Source: Verrucomicrobiota bacterium (GTDB taxonomy: Bacteria > Verrucomicrobiota > Verrucomicrobiia > Limisphaerales > UBA1100). Taken from it: a DNA stretch of 33,076 nucleotides. Made by a program: the position numbers and the translations under genes. Below are positions 1 through 8,432 of the stretch, in pieces; the stretch's first letter is position 1; each line of letters starts with the position of its first letter. Below the pieces are notes generated by a model. That model did no database searches. It was not told the origin of the DNA and saw only the letters and a program-made list of their open reading frames with translations. The DNA lies in NCBI GenBank assembly GCA_030747505.1, contig JASLKQ010000034.1:1-33076 (forward strand), read 5' to 3'.

Positions 1-1
1 G

Positions 2-1300
2 CCCGGCTTCCTGCAGGCGGAAAAAGTTCTGGGTTCAGGTGGTCCGGCCAAGTCCTGTATCTTCATTCATCAGTATGGTGGACTGAGCCAGCTCGATTCA
101 TGGGACATGAAACCCCATGGACCGCAGGAGATTCGTGGCCCTTATAAGCCGATCAAGACTGCCACGCCAGGGTTCCAGATTTGTGAACTGATGCCGCGTC
201 TGGCCAAGCTGTCTGAAGAGTACGCAGTCATCCGTTCGATGACACACAAGGAGTCCGAGCATAAAAGGGCCAACTCAATGTTGCTGGCCGGCCGTGATCA
301 GCCCGCAGTCGATGATCCGTCCTTTGGTGCCATGGTTACCAAGTTGCGCCCCTCAAGTGCCAGTATTCCTGATCACGTGTGGTTGCAGAAATTTGGTGGT
401 GGAGCGGCTCCTCCCGATCATACCTATCTCACGGGCGGGCGTTTGGGAATGGCCTATGCCCCTATGTTGATTGGCGAGAAGCACGATGATAACCCTGCTT
501 CTCCTGATTTCCGTGTGCGCGCATTTGATACACCCGATGAAGTCACAAAGGAGCAGCTGCAAAACCGCAAGGACCTGCTGCAATCAACCCAAGGCCTTTC
601 GCTTATAGGAGGAACATCTGAATTTGAATCATTTGAAACCCACCAAAAAAGATCCTTTGATCTGTTGTATGGAAAAGCGGCCAAACAGGCTTTTACCATT
701 GAGAAGGAAGGTGAAAAGACAAGGGACCGCTACGGGAGAAACCCCCTGGGCCAGAATTTGCTTCTCGCCCGACGACTTGTCGAATCGGGTGTGAGACTGG
801 TCAATGTCGCTGCGTGGACCGGGCTCGCTAAAGGTGAGAAATTTGTCAGTGTGGAAACCTGGGATATGCACGGCAATGCTGATGTGGGCATTTTTGAAAA
901 TGGATGGAATGGACTGCCCTTTGCTTTGCCTCGCACCGATCAGGCGGTCGCAACATTGCTTGAGGATCTCAAGGATAGGGGTTTGCTCGATACCACGCTT
1001 GTTGTATTGGTGGGTGAATTTGGTCGCACTCCAAAAATCAGTAAGGGTGCCAAGCGCATCGGCCGCAACCACTGGCCCAACTGCTATTCAGCAATGCTGG
1101 CAGGTGCTGGGATCAGGGGCGGCAGTGTTTACGGGGAATCAGACAAACAGGCGGCTTATGTGAAATCCAATCCGGTAACCCTGGAGGATTTCACTGCCAC
1201 ACTCTTTACTGCAATGAACATCAACCCGGCTTCACCCCTTGGGCTCGATGGCTTTACCGCTCCAGCCAGCAGTGGTAACCCTATTAAAGCACTGTTTTAG
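2..1300 (+). CDS. DUF1501 family protein, 5'-truncated by the window edge
   Basis: The ORF track starts this gene at an internal Met (107), but the same frame is open to base 2 and encodes family sequence there (KSCIFIHQYGGLSQLDSWDMKP). The N-terminus, probably with a Tat signal, therefore lies outside the window. DUF1501 proteins are exported members of the alkaline phosphatase/sulfatase-like fold group, common in Planctomycetota and Verrucomicrobiota and of unknown substrate. Visible family landmarks are the N-terminal QLDSWDMKP block, the VVLVGEFGRTPKI block and the following GRNHWPNCYSAMLAGAGIRGG block. In this phylum such genes usually follow a DUF1549/DUF1553 cytochrome-like gene, which would sit just upstream. 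The C-terminus appears complete. The family assignment is secure; the biochemical role is not known. Confidence 0.9.
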   Translation, partial: PGFLQAEKVLGSGGPAKSCIFIHQYGGLSQLDSWDMKPHGPQEIRGPYKPIKTATPGFQICELMPRLAKLSEEYAVIRSMTHKESEHKRANSMLLAGRDQPAVDDPSFGAMVTKLRPSSASIPDHVWLQKFGGGAAPPDHTYLTGGRLGMAYAPMLIGEKHDDNPASPDFRVRAFDTPDEVTKEQLQNRKDLLQSTQGLSLIGGTSEFESFETHQKRSFDLLYGKAAKQAFTIEKEGEKTRDRYGRNPLGQNLLLARRLVESGVRLVNVAAWTGLAKGEKFVSVETWDMHGNADVGIFENGWNGLPFALPRTDQAVATLLEDLKDRGLLDTTLVVLVGEFGRTPKISKGAKRIGRNHWPNCYSAMLAGAGIRGGSVYGESDKQAAYVKSNPVTLEDFTATLFTAMNINPASPLGLDGFTAPASSGNPIKALF

Positions 1301-1395
1301 GTGAGGTTTATTATACCTGTTTCATTACCGCTGCGATCATAGCCTTATCCCGACTGGCATTTTCAGAATCGTGTGCCACAATTTTTCGCGAGTCC

Positions 1396-3234
1396 ATGAA
1401 GCCTTGTATTCTGCTGTTATTGACCTTGTTCTGGTCGGGTTGCCAATCGGCCCCAGCACGCCCCCTCGAGCTGAACACCATGATCGCGCACTGGGCAAAC
1501 TATGCCCACGAGGACTATCTGTCCTTCGTGAAGGAAGCCCGGCCTGACCTGGTCCAGGTCGGTTTTTATGGCGGACACTACTGGAGCCTATCCCACGCTC
1601 GGCATGGCGGCGGATACCCGGCACATTTCCCCAGGGTGGGCCTCAAGGAAAACCGTGACTGGCTTATCCAACGCAACAAACAACTACATAAACTCAACAC
1701 ATTGGTCATCGGCCATTTCAATATCGAATTCCTGGTGGGCGATCCGACCAGCAAGGAGGGACCACGGGGTTTCTTTAAGTTCTACCGAGAGCTCTGGGAT
1801 GAATCTCAACTAGGGCCCAGGCCGGTGAAGGATCCACTGGAATTACTGGAAAAAAATGCCGACGGCTCCCCGCGCATCAATAACAACTATTCCATCGGAG
1901 GCATGAAGGAATATTGGGCCTGCCTCAACAACCCGCACTGGCGCACAGTGCTCAAGGCGTGGGTGCGCCACGGCATCAACGGCGGCGTGGACGGGTTCAT
2001 GATCAATTATTTTTACCGGCACAACTGCCTGTGCGAACATTGCCAGCGGGAATTTCGCGAATACCTCGGCGGACGCTTCACGGCGGCGGAATTGATGTCG
2101 CAATTTCAAATCAACCAACTGGCCACGCACAAGTTCAAGGAAATCGGCGCGTGGCATAAGCCGGCTGAAACCAATCCCTTTAAACTGGAACAGTTGCGCT
2201 TTTCACAGATGGCCACCAAGGCCTGCTTTGATGAGGTGTTTGTAAAGTATGGCCGTTCATTAAAACCTGACTTAATTGTTGGCCAATGGAACCACATCGG
2301 CAGGTTCAACCAGATTAACAGTGATGAGCGATGTTTATTGCCCAGAGAACTTTGGGCCAAGGATGAGGATTACCTATGGTACAGCACCGGTAACTCTGCT
2401 TTTTACACCGACCTCAAGAACGGCTATCTCGGCGAAGGCACCCTCCTCGCGCGATATATCCGGGGTGCCTCCGGAGGGAAACCCTTCACACTGGGCAAAT
2501 ACGAGGGCACCCGAATTCGCGCTGCCATTGCTGAGCTGGCCGCAAATGGGGGTGTCCCCATGGGTTTCTATACCCGCTTCACTGATGCCCAGGCCAGGAA
2601 GATCATCACTCAATACTACCGGTTCCTCCGGACGCACCGGGATATATACCTGGACAATCAATCTGCTGCACGCAGCGTTTTACTTTACCCAAGACAAGCA
2701 GTACATGGCGGAGAAGTGGAGCCGGTAAAACAATTCCTGAAGCTGGGTGATTCCCTCCTTAATCGACACGTCCTGTTTGATATTCTGCCTGATGACCTCG
2801 CCACCCCCGAGCGCCTGACAGCATACCGGGCCGTCTACCGGGTGGGAGAGAAGGAGCCCGAGCCGGTGAACCATTTTGAAATAGAGGCACCAGCGACCGT
2901 ACGGGCTTCACTCAGTCAACCGGCAAAGGGCAAATCTTTGCACCTGCATCTGGTTAACTACAACCGTACAGAACCCAAAAAACCCAAGAGTGCAGGACGG
3001 GGTATCCAGGATGAAAAACCCATTCAGGCTGAAAATATCCGCATTACGCTTCGCCTTTCTGAAGGTGCTGATCTAAAGCAGGTCAATTTTATTACTCCGG
3101 AAAACAATTCAAAGATTGTGCTTCAAGCAACCCGTTTGGATTCTGGAAAGTTCCAGATTACAGTCCCGCCATTCCTTGTCTATGCGGTGCTCGAACTAGC
3201 CATCCCTGTAAACCCAAAAACACAAACTCCCTGA
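1396..3234 (+). CDS. Putative lipoprotein, glycoside-hydrolase-like TIM barrel
   Basis: This is a 612-aa exported protein. The hydrophobic N-terminus ends at Cys16 (LFWSGC), an imperfect lipobox, so a lipid anchor is likely. The next ~400 residues read like a glycoside-hydrolase barrel: an aromatic-rich VGFYGGHYWS stretch, GHFNIEFL, and GGVDGFMINYFYRHNCLCEHC near residues 196-216. The CxCxxC cluster after a barrel strand recalls uncharacterised GH42/GHL-like proteins. The last ~90 residues resemble the beta-sandwich end of such enzymes. It is first of four genes; the next starts 9 bp after its stop, so co-transcription is likely. No GH family can be fixed by eye and the catalytic acids are not identified. 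The start is the only ATG giving the signal sequence. Function as a glycan hydrolase is inference. Confidence 0.7.
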   Translation: MKPCILLLLTLFWSGCQSAPARPLELNTMIAHWANYAHEDYLSFVKEARPDLVQVGFYGGHYWSLSHARHGGGYPAHFPRVGLKENRDWLIQRNKQLHKLNTLVIGHFNIEFLVGDPTSKEGPRGFFKFYRELWDESQLGPRPVKDPLELLEKNADGSPRINNNYSIGGMKEYWACLNNPHWRTVLKAWVRHGINGGVDGFMINYFYRHNCLCEHCQREFREYLGGRFTAAELMSQFQINQLATHKFKEIGAWHKPAETNPFKLEQLRFSQMATKACFDEVFVKYGRSLKPDLIVGQWNHIGRFNQINSDERCLLPRELWAKDEDYLWYSTGNSAFYTDLKNGYLGEGTLLARYIRGASGGKPFTLGKYEGTRIRAAIAELAANGGVPMGFYTRFTDAQARKIITQYYRFLRTHRDIYLDNQSAARSVLLYPRQAVHGGEVEPVKQFLKLGDSLLNRHVLFDILPDDLATPERLTAYRAVYRVGEKEPEPVNHFEIEAPATVRASLSQPAKGKSLHLHLVNYNRTEPKKPKSAGRGIQDEKPIQAENIRITLRLSEGADLKQVNFITPENNSKIVLQATRLDSGKFQITVPPFLVYAVLELAIPVNPKTQTP

Positions 3235-3243
3235 AGAAAATTC

Positions 3244-6219
3244 ATGCCTAAAATTTTCAGCTATATACTTCTGGTTCATTTCACGATTGGCTGCACCGCT
3301 GTACAACCGAGCCTTCGTATCGACCCGGAAACTTTCCGGAAAGATCAACCCGTGGAAGCCATGCCTGATGGAAACCTGCTGGTCGAGGCGGAGGAGTTTC
3401 AGCCACTTAAGCCTGGATGGGAGGCAAGAAAATGGGGCGAAAACTATTACGCAGCGACTTTTGCCAATTCGTTTCTTAGCCGAAAAGCCTATCTCGGTGC
3501 AGATGAACAGACCGAAGGGCAAGCCGCCATTCAGATCCGTGTGCCCAAGGCCGGACGTTATCTTGTGCTGGTACGCTACGAGGCAGCCTATCGGTTTGAA
3601 ACACAGTTTCGAGTTCGCGTAGAGCAGAAAGGCCGACGCGTCCTGGATCGGCTTTATGGCGCACGTAAAAACCTGAAGATTTGGGCGTTTAGCCAGAAGC
3701 TCAAGACCGAACACGCCTGGAGTTGGGGGGCATCGGAGAATATCGTATGGGAAGGTCACGATGCCTTTGCCGATTTAAAGCCAGGCGTAGCAACAATTAC
3801 ACTTAGTGCCTCCAAGCAACCGGAGCCGGGGGCCAAGCGCAATGTCGATTGCCTCCTGCTCACCACCGACGAGGAACAGGTGAAGATGCGTATCGAGAAG
3901 GAAAAATATTTGCCGCTGGATGGCATGCTCACCCAGGCAGGTGATGTGTTCGTGAAGGTGTCCAATCGTGGCCGCACGGAACTGACTTTTGGTGGTGCGA
4001 ACGCGATTGGCGGTGGCAACTGGCAGCAGCATTCACCCTACTGGGTGCACTTGCGCAACTGGCCAAAAGTAAACGTGAAAGTCGCTCCCGGCAAAAGCAC
4101 CGACTGGGTGGAAGTCGGAGGTGCGATGGATACACTCAATGACGGCCAATGGAACTTCACCGGTAATGGCAAATACCATGCGGAATTTGCGGTGAAGGAA
4201 TCTAATGGAAAACTCACTCCAATCGCTGCCTTCGATGGCGAAGGGGCTCTTAAGCTCGCCGCCGATGCCGACACGCGCTACTCGCGTCGCCTACGCCAGC
4301 AGGAGGACGTGCTTTTCGATTTACTCACCGAGGTGAAGAAAGAACCCCTGCGTGGAAGTGCACCCAGAGAAACCTTGATCTATGGTCACACTTTCTCGCC
4401 TGGGATGGGGGCAAAATACGATAAGGCAGTAACTGAGTTCCGGCAGATGTTCAGTCTGCAGGAAGCTTCGGGCAAAGATAAGGCTAGTACTTACATTGAT
4501 GTGCGCAGCGTTCCCACCGCAAAGCTGGCCGAGTACTGCCTTAACCTCGGGCCACGTGCGAAGCGTATCCGTTGTGTTAGTCTAGGTGATGAGATTCGTC
4601 TGCCCGACCCCAAGAATCCAGTCGCCACTGAAGACATGATTAATTGGCTGAAATCGCTGGGCCTGAATCCTGCAGATATCCTCCCGGGTACGAGCAAGTG
4701 GAGTACAATTCAATATAATCCCGGGACTGAGGCGATGACATCACAACCGGGCATCTACTATTGGTCACGGCGCTACCGGCATCACTATGGAATTCAAGCC
4801 ACCAAGAAACGTACCGATATCCTACGCAAGCATCTACCCAATGCCGGCATCGGTGCCAATTATTCCCCACATTATCCAGCAGAGCATCGTTACCTTGGTG
4901 AAGTCCACAAATGGGTGAGAATCTTTCGTGAGGAAGGTATGACCATGCCGTGGAGTGAGGACTATATTTTCCAGATGCCAGTCGCAACACAACAGATGAA
5001 TAACATCAACCTTGATCTTTTGCGGGCCGGCGTGCGGGATAAACCAAAACAAAAAATCCACTACTACTGCATGCCTCATTGGCCTGGGCAGATCCCGGAA
5101 AACTGGCGGCGGCTTTTTTATGGTGCGCTCGGTCACGGCATGCAGGTGGTGAACCTCTTTGAGTTTCGCCCTGTTCACGCCGCCTATACTGAGAACCACT
5201 GCAGTAATCCTGAAACCTATCGTACAATACTCCGCAGCTTCCGCGAACTGGGATTGTTTGAAGACATCATTCAGTCTGGTCGCAAACGCCCGGCCAAGGC
5301 CGCACTATGGTTCAGTGAGACAGGCGATATATGGTCTGATAATAAAGGTTCCTTCGGAGCCGGAAAACGAACCCTTTATGCGGCAGTAATCCACCAGGAT
5401 ATTCCACTGGATTTTATTATTAAGGGCGAGTCATTGAACGAGTACCACGTTTTATTTCTTACTGACGCGCACGTGTCACGCCGGGATTCTGATGCCATTG
5501 CCAAATGGGTTGGGACTGGCGGCACTCTCTTTGCCACTGCTGGGGCAGGCATGTTTGATGAACTGAACCAACCCAATACCTTGTTGCGCAATGTGCTGGG
5601 AGTGAAACCCATTGCGCTGGACTCACCGGAAAATTCTCAGGTGGAAATGGTGAAACAGGATCTACCTTTCGCTTCACCCATTGATGAAATTACCGACACG
5701 GGCGAACCGACTCCGATATTTGGGGTGCGCAGTCGCGTGAAAGCTGATGGAGCAAAAATGCAGCTCAAATTCAAAAACAACACTCCCGCCCTCACGCTTA
5801 ACGCTCAAGGTCAGGGGCAGGCATACTACGCGGCATTTCTACCGGGATTAACCTATTTTCTTCCCGGCACCCCCAAGGTGCCGGTTGACCGCGGCACACA
5901 CGCGAATGCCTCGGCACACCTCATCCCCAATCAGTTTCACGTAACGATTGAAAAATTACTGCAAGTGGGTAGGAAGTCTGCATTCAATCCTATTAGGTGC
6001 TCCAACAAACTGGTTGAGGCCAACATCATCGATTCACCCAAGGGTAGTGTCGTTATTCTAACCAATTGGAGCAGTAGGCCAATCAAGGAGCTTGAAATAC
6101 AGCTGCCGCCTGATCTAGCAAAGAGGAAGCTGTCGGTTGCTTCAGGGGTAAATCACCAAAGGGAAGGTAACGTAATCAGAATGGATCTTAAGGTGGCCGA
6201 TGCATTAATTCTAAGATGA
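3244..6219 (+). CDS. Large lipoprotein, CBM-like plus GH42-like architecture
   Basis: This 991-aa protein begins with a hydrophobic segment ending at Cys17 (HFTIGC), consistent with a lipoprotein signal. Residues ~45-210 look like a carbohydrate-binding beta-sandwich: LLVEAEEFQPL, then GRYLVLVRYEAAYRFETQFRVRV. The centre (~350-680) has barrel-like blocks such as YGHTFSPGMGAKYD, MPWSEDYIFQMP and HYYCMPHWPGQIP. Residues ~700-800 resemble the class-I amidotransferase-like trimerisation domain of GH42 beta-galactosidases (YHVLFLTDAHVSRRDSDAIAKWVGTGGTLFATAGAG). The C-terminus looks like a short beta domain (VVILTNWSSRPIKELEIQLP). It lies 9 bp after the preceding gene, and its stop overlaps the next ATG in an ATGA. 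Family-level identity is uncertain; an extracytoplasmic beta-glycosidase-like role is inferred. Confidence 0.65.
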   Translation: MPKIFSYILLVHFTIGCTAVQPSLRIDPETFRKDQPVEAMPDGNLLVEAEEFQPLKPGWEARKWGENYYAATFANSFLSRKAYLGADEQTEGQAAIQIRVPKAGRYLVLVRYEAAYRFETQFRVRVEQKGRRVLDRLYGARKNLKIWAFSQKLKTEHAWSWGASENIVWEGHDAFADLKPGVATITLSASKQPEPGAKRNVDCLLLTTDEEQVKMRIEKEKYLPLDGMLTQAGDVFVKVSNRGRTELTFGGANAIGGGNWQQHSPYWVHLRNWPKVNVKVAPGKSTDWVEVGGAMDTLNDGQWNFTGNGKYHAEFAVKESNGKLTPIAAFDGEGALKLAADADTRYSRRLRQQEDVLFDLLTEVKKEPLRGSAPRETLIYGHTFSPGMGAKYDKAVTEFRQMFSLQEASGKDKASTYIDVRSVPTAKLAEYCLNLGPRAKRIRCVSLGDEIRLPDPKNPVATEDMINWLKSLGLNPADILPGTSKWSTIQYNPGTEAMTSQPGIYYWSRRYRHHYGIQATKKRTDILRKHLPNAGIGANYSPHYPAEHRYLGEVHKWVRIFREEGMTMPWSEDYIFQMPVATQQMNNINLDLLRAGVRDKPKQKIHYYCMPHWPGQIPENWRRLFYGALGHGMQVVNLFEFRPVHAAYTENHCSNPETYRTILRSFRELGLFEDIIQSGRKRPAKAALWFSETGDIWSDNKGSFGAGKRTLYAAVIHQDIPLDFIIKGESLNEYHVLFLTDAHVSRRDSDAIAKWVGTGGTLFATAGAGMFDELNQPNTLLRNVLGVKPIALDSPENSQVEMVKQDLPFASPIDEITDTGEPTPIFGVRSRVKADGAKMQLKFKNNTPALTLNAQGQGQAYYAAFLPGLTYFLPGTPKVPVDRGTHANASAHLIPNQFHVTIEKLLQVGRKSAFNPIRCSNKLVEANIIDSPKGSVVILTNWSSRPIKELEIQLPPDLAKRKLSVASGVNHQREGNVIRMDLKVADALILR

Positions 6220-7445
6220 AATATTTTCTCACCTTATTAACGATTTGTGTTTTTGGCTGTGCGGCGCCACCCAAACGGATCGCTGCAGTCGTTACTGAGT
6301 ACCGCCACAACTCACACGCCGATGTTATCGTCAGTCGCCTGCTGCTGACCCACGCTCTGGATGGAAAGGGAGAACGTCCAAACCTGAAGCTGGTTTCACT
6401 CTATACCGACCAGGTTCCCGGCAACGATACCAGTCGCAAATGGGCCAAAAAGTTTAACGTTCCCATTTATCAGACCGTAGAACAAACCCTCACCCACGGC
6501 ACCGGCAAGCTGGCTGTTGATGGCGTGTTGCTGGTGGCCGAACACGGCAAGTACCCAAAGAACGCAACAGGAAACACCATTTATCCCAAACGACGGCTTT
6601 TTAATGAGGTGCAGAAGGTCTTTCGCAAGACGGGGCAAACCGCCCCTGTATTCGTGGACAAACACCTGGCAGATAACTGGACTGATGCCAAGTGGCTGCA
6701 TGATACGGCCAGAGAACTTAAAGTGCCGTTGATGGCCGGCTCATCACTTCCGGTGCTCTGGCGTTATCCTCCGGTAGATGTGAAGCGCGGGGCCAAGCTA
6801 AACGAAATCGTAGCCGTTTCCTATCACTCCCTTGATGCTTATGGATATCATGCTTTGGAAATGGTCCAATGCCTGAGTGAACGCCGTGCTGGAGGAGAGA
6901 CCGGTGTCAGGCAGGTCCAAACCTTGACCGGGGATGCCGTTTGGAAAGCCATGGATAACAGGCTTTTTGATCAAGCGCTGCTTCAAGACGCCCTCAAATG
7001 TCTCACGCGCAGCCCGGTTACCGCCCAGCCAAATAAATCCTTAAAAGAGCTGGTGAAAGACCCCGTTCTTTTCGTTATCGAGTATCTTGATGGACTGAAG
7101 GCCTACATCCTCACGTTGAATGGTGCGGTCAGCGAATGGGGGGTGGCGTGGAAAACTCTCAACGGACAGAAGAAATCCACCACCTTCTGGACGCAGGAAG
7201 CCCGGCCTTACATGCATTTCACTTACCTCGTGAAAGGCACCGAAAAGATGTTTCACACCGGCCAACCCACATGGCCTGCTGAGCGGACCCTGATGACCAG
7301 TGCCTTGCTCGATGCCCTGCTTATTTCAAAGAGTAAAAATGGAGTATCCATTCCCACCCCTTACCTAAACTTTAAATACACCACCGAATGGGGGTGGAAG
7401 CAGCCTCCACCTCCACCTCCCGGCCGGCCTTGGAACCAACAGTGA
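6216..7445 (+). CDS. Lipoprotein with weak Gfo/Idh/MocA-like character
   Basis: This 409-aa protein has a short signal ending in VFGCAAP, a good lipoprotein site at Cys15. The mature part begins RIAAVVTEYRHNSHADVIVSRLL, placed like the first strand and helix of a Gfo/Idh/MocA dehydrogenase, but a GxGxxG dinucleotide loop is not visible. An FVDKHLADN block sits where those enzymes carry EKP. The following HDTARELKVPLMAGSSLPVLWR and YHSLDAYGYHALEMVQCL segments also fit that fold loosely. Six consecutive prolines (KQPPPPPPGRP) lie 7 codons before the last residue. Its ATG overlaps the previous stop (ATGA) and its TGA overlaps a possible GTG for the next gene, so it is in an operon. It may be a non-catalytic or unusual redox relative; I cannot name a reaction. 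Confidence 0.6.
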   Translation: MKYFLTLLTICVFGCAAPPKRIAAVVTEYRHNSHADVIVSRLLLTHALDGKGERPNLKLVSLYTDQVPGNDTSRKWAKKFNVPIYQTVEQTLTHGTGKLAVDGVLLVAEHGKYPKNATGNTIYPKRRLFNEVQKVFRKTGQTAPVFVDKHLADNWTDAKWLHDTARELKVPLMAGSSLPVLWRYPPVDVKRGAKLNEIVAVSYHSLDAYGYHALEMVQCLSERRAGGETGVRQVQTLTGDAVWKAMDNRLFDQALLQDALKCLTRSPVTAQPNKSLKELVKDPVLFVIEYLDGLKAYILTLNGAVSEWGVAWKTLNGQKKSTTFWTQEARPYMHFTYLVKGTEKMFHTGQPTWPAERTLMTSALLDALLISKSKNGVSIPTPYLNFKYTTEWGWKQPPPPPPGRPWNQQ

Positions 7446-7447
7446 AA

Positions 7448-8305
7448 ATGCTCATGAAATCCATCATGCTACTGTTGGGGTTCGTCTCACTATTTGTCCG
7501 TGGAGCCAACCCTTCCTCAAAAGTCATCCTCATTTCACGTGCTGTTTCTGCCCCCATGATAGACGGCAGGTTAAACGATGCCTGTTGGAAACAGGCTAAA
7601 CCAATCCCGGTAATATATCCTCATGGCAAATCCGGCAAAACACCGGATCCTGTTCCTATGACTACGTGGATGACTTGGGATAAGCACTATCTCTATTTGG
7701 CTTATGAAGTGAATGATACAAATTTAGTTGCGTTGGGTACCGGACAAAAGACTGGACCGCCAAAAAACCGTCGGCCCCAGAGTCTGGAATATGCGCCGGA
7801 GAAGAATCTTGATCTCGCCGAATTCTTCATTTCCTTTGGGAGCAGGCAGTTCTTCTGGGAGATTCATCATAATGCCGCCAACCATCTGAATACCTTGTGG
7901 ATTGAAATCCCGAGCCTCGATCAACTCGCCAAGATTGAGAAGCCAGCTTACCAGCATGTCACTTTTCATCGGGACCGATATCTGCCGGATCAGGGGACCC
8001 GTACCCTTAAGCAGGCGGTCCAGCTAAAAAAGAAAGCCAACAATCAGTTCTCTACCCTTAATGAGTCCAGTGATCGTGACAGCGGTTATAGCGGAGAATT
8101 ACGCCTGCCCTGGGCTGGTCTCCTGTTTGATCAGTCGAAGAAAAAGGGCATACCTCAAATAAAAGACCTAAGGCTGTCGCTTTTGGCTGTGAACCTCAAC
8201 GGTAACAAAGGTAGGGCTCTATATTACTCAAGCGGTTCAGGTATGCCTAAATTAATGTATCATTTCAGCTCCCATAAATGGCCGGTTTATAGGTTTGTAG
8301 ATTAA
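7448..8305 (+). CDS. Secreted CBM9-like carbohydrate-binding protein
   Basis: The ORF track starts at 7388, but those 20 residues lie inside the preceding gene and precede a clear signal peptide (MKSIMLLLGFVSLFVRGA). Real starts are the GTG at 7442 (GTGA overlap with the upstream stop), the ATG at 7448 or the ATG at 7454; I list 7448. The mature protein opens with the CBM9-like domain pattern: APMIDGRLNDACWKQA, then WDKHYLYLAYEVNDTN, DLAEFFISFGS and a GELRLPWAGL block. It is about 285 aa, the length expected for a stand-alone CBM9-like module. Such modules bind sugar ends or are found in exported glycan enzymes. It is the last gene of the 1396-8305 operon and may hold substrate for the GH-like lipoproteins. 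No catalytic site is evident. Confidence 0.7.
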   Translation: MLMKSIMLLLGFVSLFVRGANPSSKVILISRAVSAPMIDGRLNDACWKQAKPIPVIYPHGKSGKTPDPVPMTTWMTWDKHYLYLAYEVNDTNLVALGTGQKTGPPKNRRPQSLEYAPEKNLDLAEFFISFGSRQFFWEIHHNAANHLNTLWIEIPSLDQLAKIEKPAYQHVTFHRDRYLPDQGTRTLKQAVQLKKKANNQFSTLNESSDRDSGYSGELRLPWAGLLFDQSKKKGIPQIKDLRLSLLAVNLNGNKGRALYYSSGSGMPKLMYHFSSHKWPVYRFVD

Positions 8306-8401
8306 TGAAATGAGTTGCCTATGGTCGGTCAGTTTAATCGTGCGGTAATATATATTTGAAGGATTAGTTTGCTGCTTGAGTCTAAAAATCACTGACGTTT
8401 C

Positions 8402-8421
8402 AATGCTATTGAGTTAGCATT
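8402..8421. promoter_or_regulatory. Inverted repeat just upstream of the GTG start at 8433
   Basis: AATGCTA-ttgagt-TAGCATT is a perfect 7-bp inverted repeat with a 6-nt spacer, 11 bp before the start codon of the cytochrome-like gene. It lies in the 127-bp gap after the preceding operon, which also has an AT-rich TAATATATATTTGAAG stretch at about 8345-8360 that could hold a promoter. The repeat has no following T-run, so an operator or mRNA hairpin over the start is more plausible than a terminator. Only the symmetry is seen; the role is inferred. Confidence 0.35.
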
Positions 8422-8432
8422 TCAATTGCTCC

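Noticed and set aside
629-1072. Long minus-strand ORFs inside plus-strand genes (for example 147 aa here, 201 aa at 12602, 206 aa at 27112, 236 aa at 16499)
   Set aside because: They lie wholly within well-supported genes on the other strand and show no domain pattern; they are frame shadows.
107-1300. Start of the DUF1501 gene at the track's Met (107)
   Set aside because: The frame is open to base 2 and the upstream residues match the conserved DUF1501 N-terminal block, so the gene simply runs off the window.
1298-1330. Possible terminator after the DUF1501 gene (AGGT...ACCT followed by GTTTCATT)
   Set aside because: The stem is only 4 bp and the T-run is poor; support is too weak.
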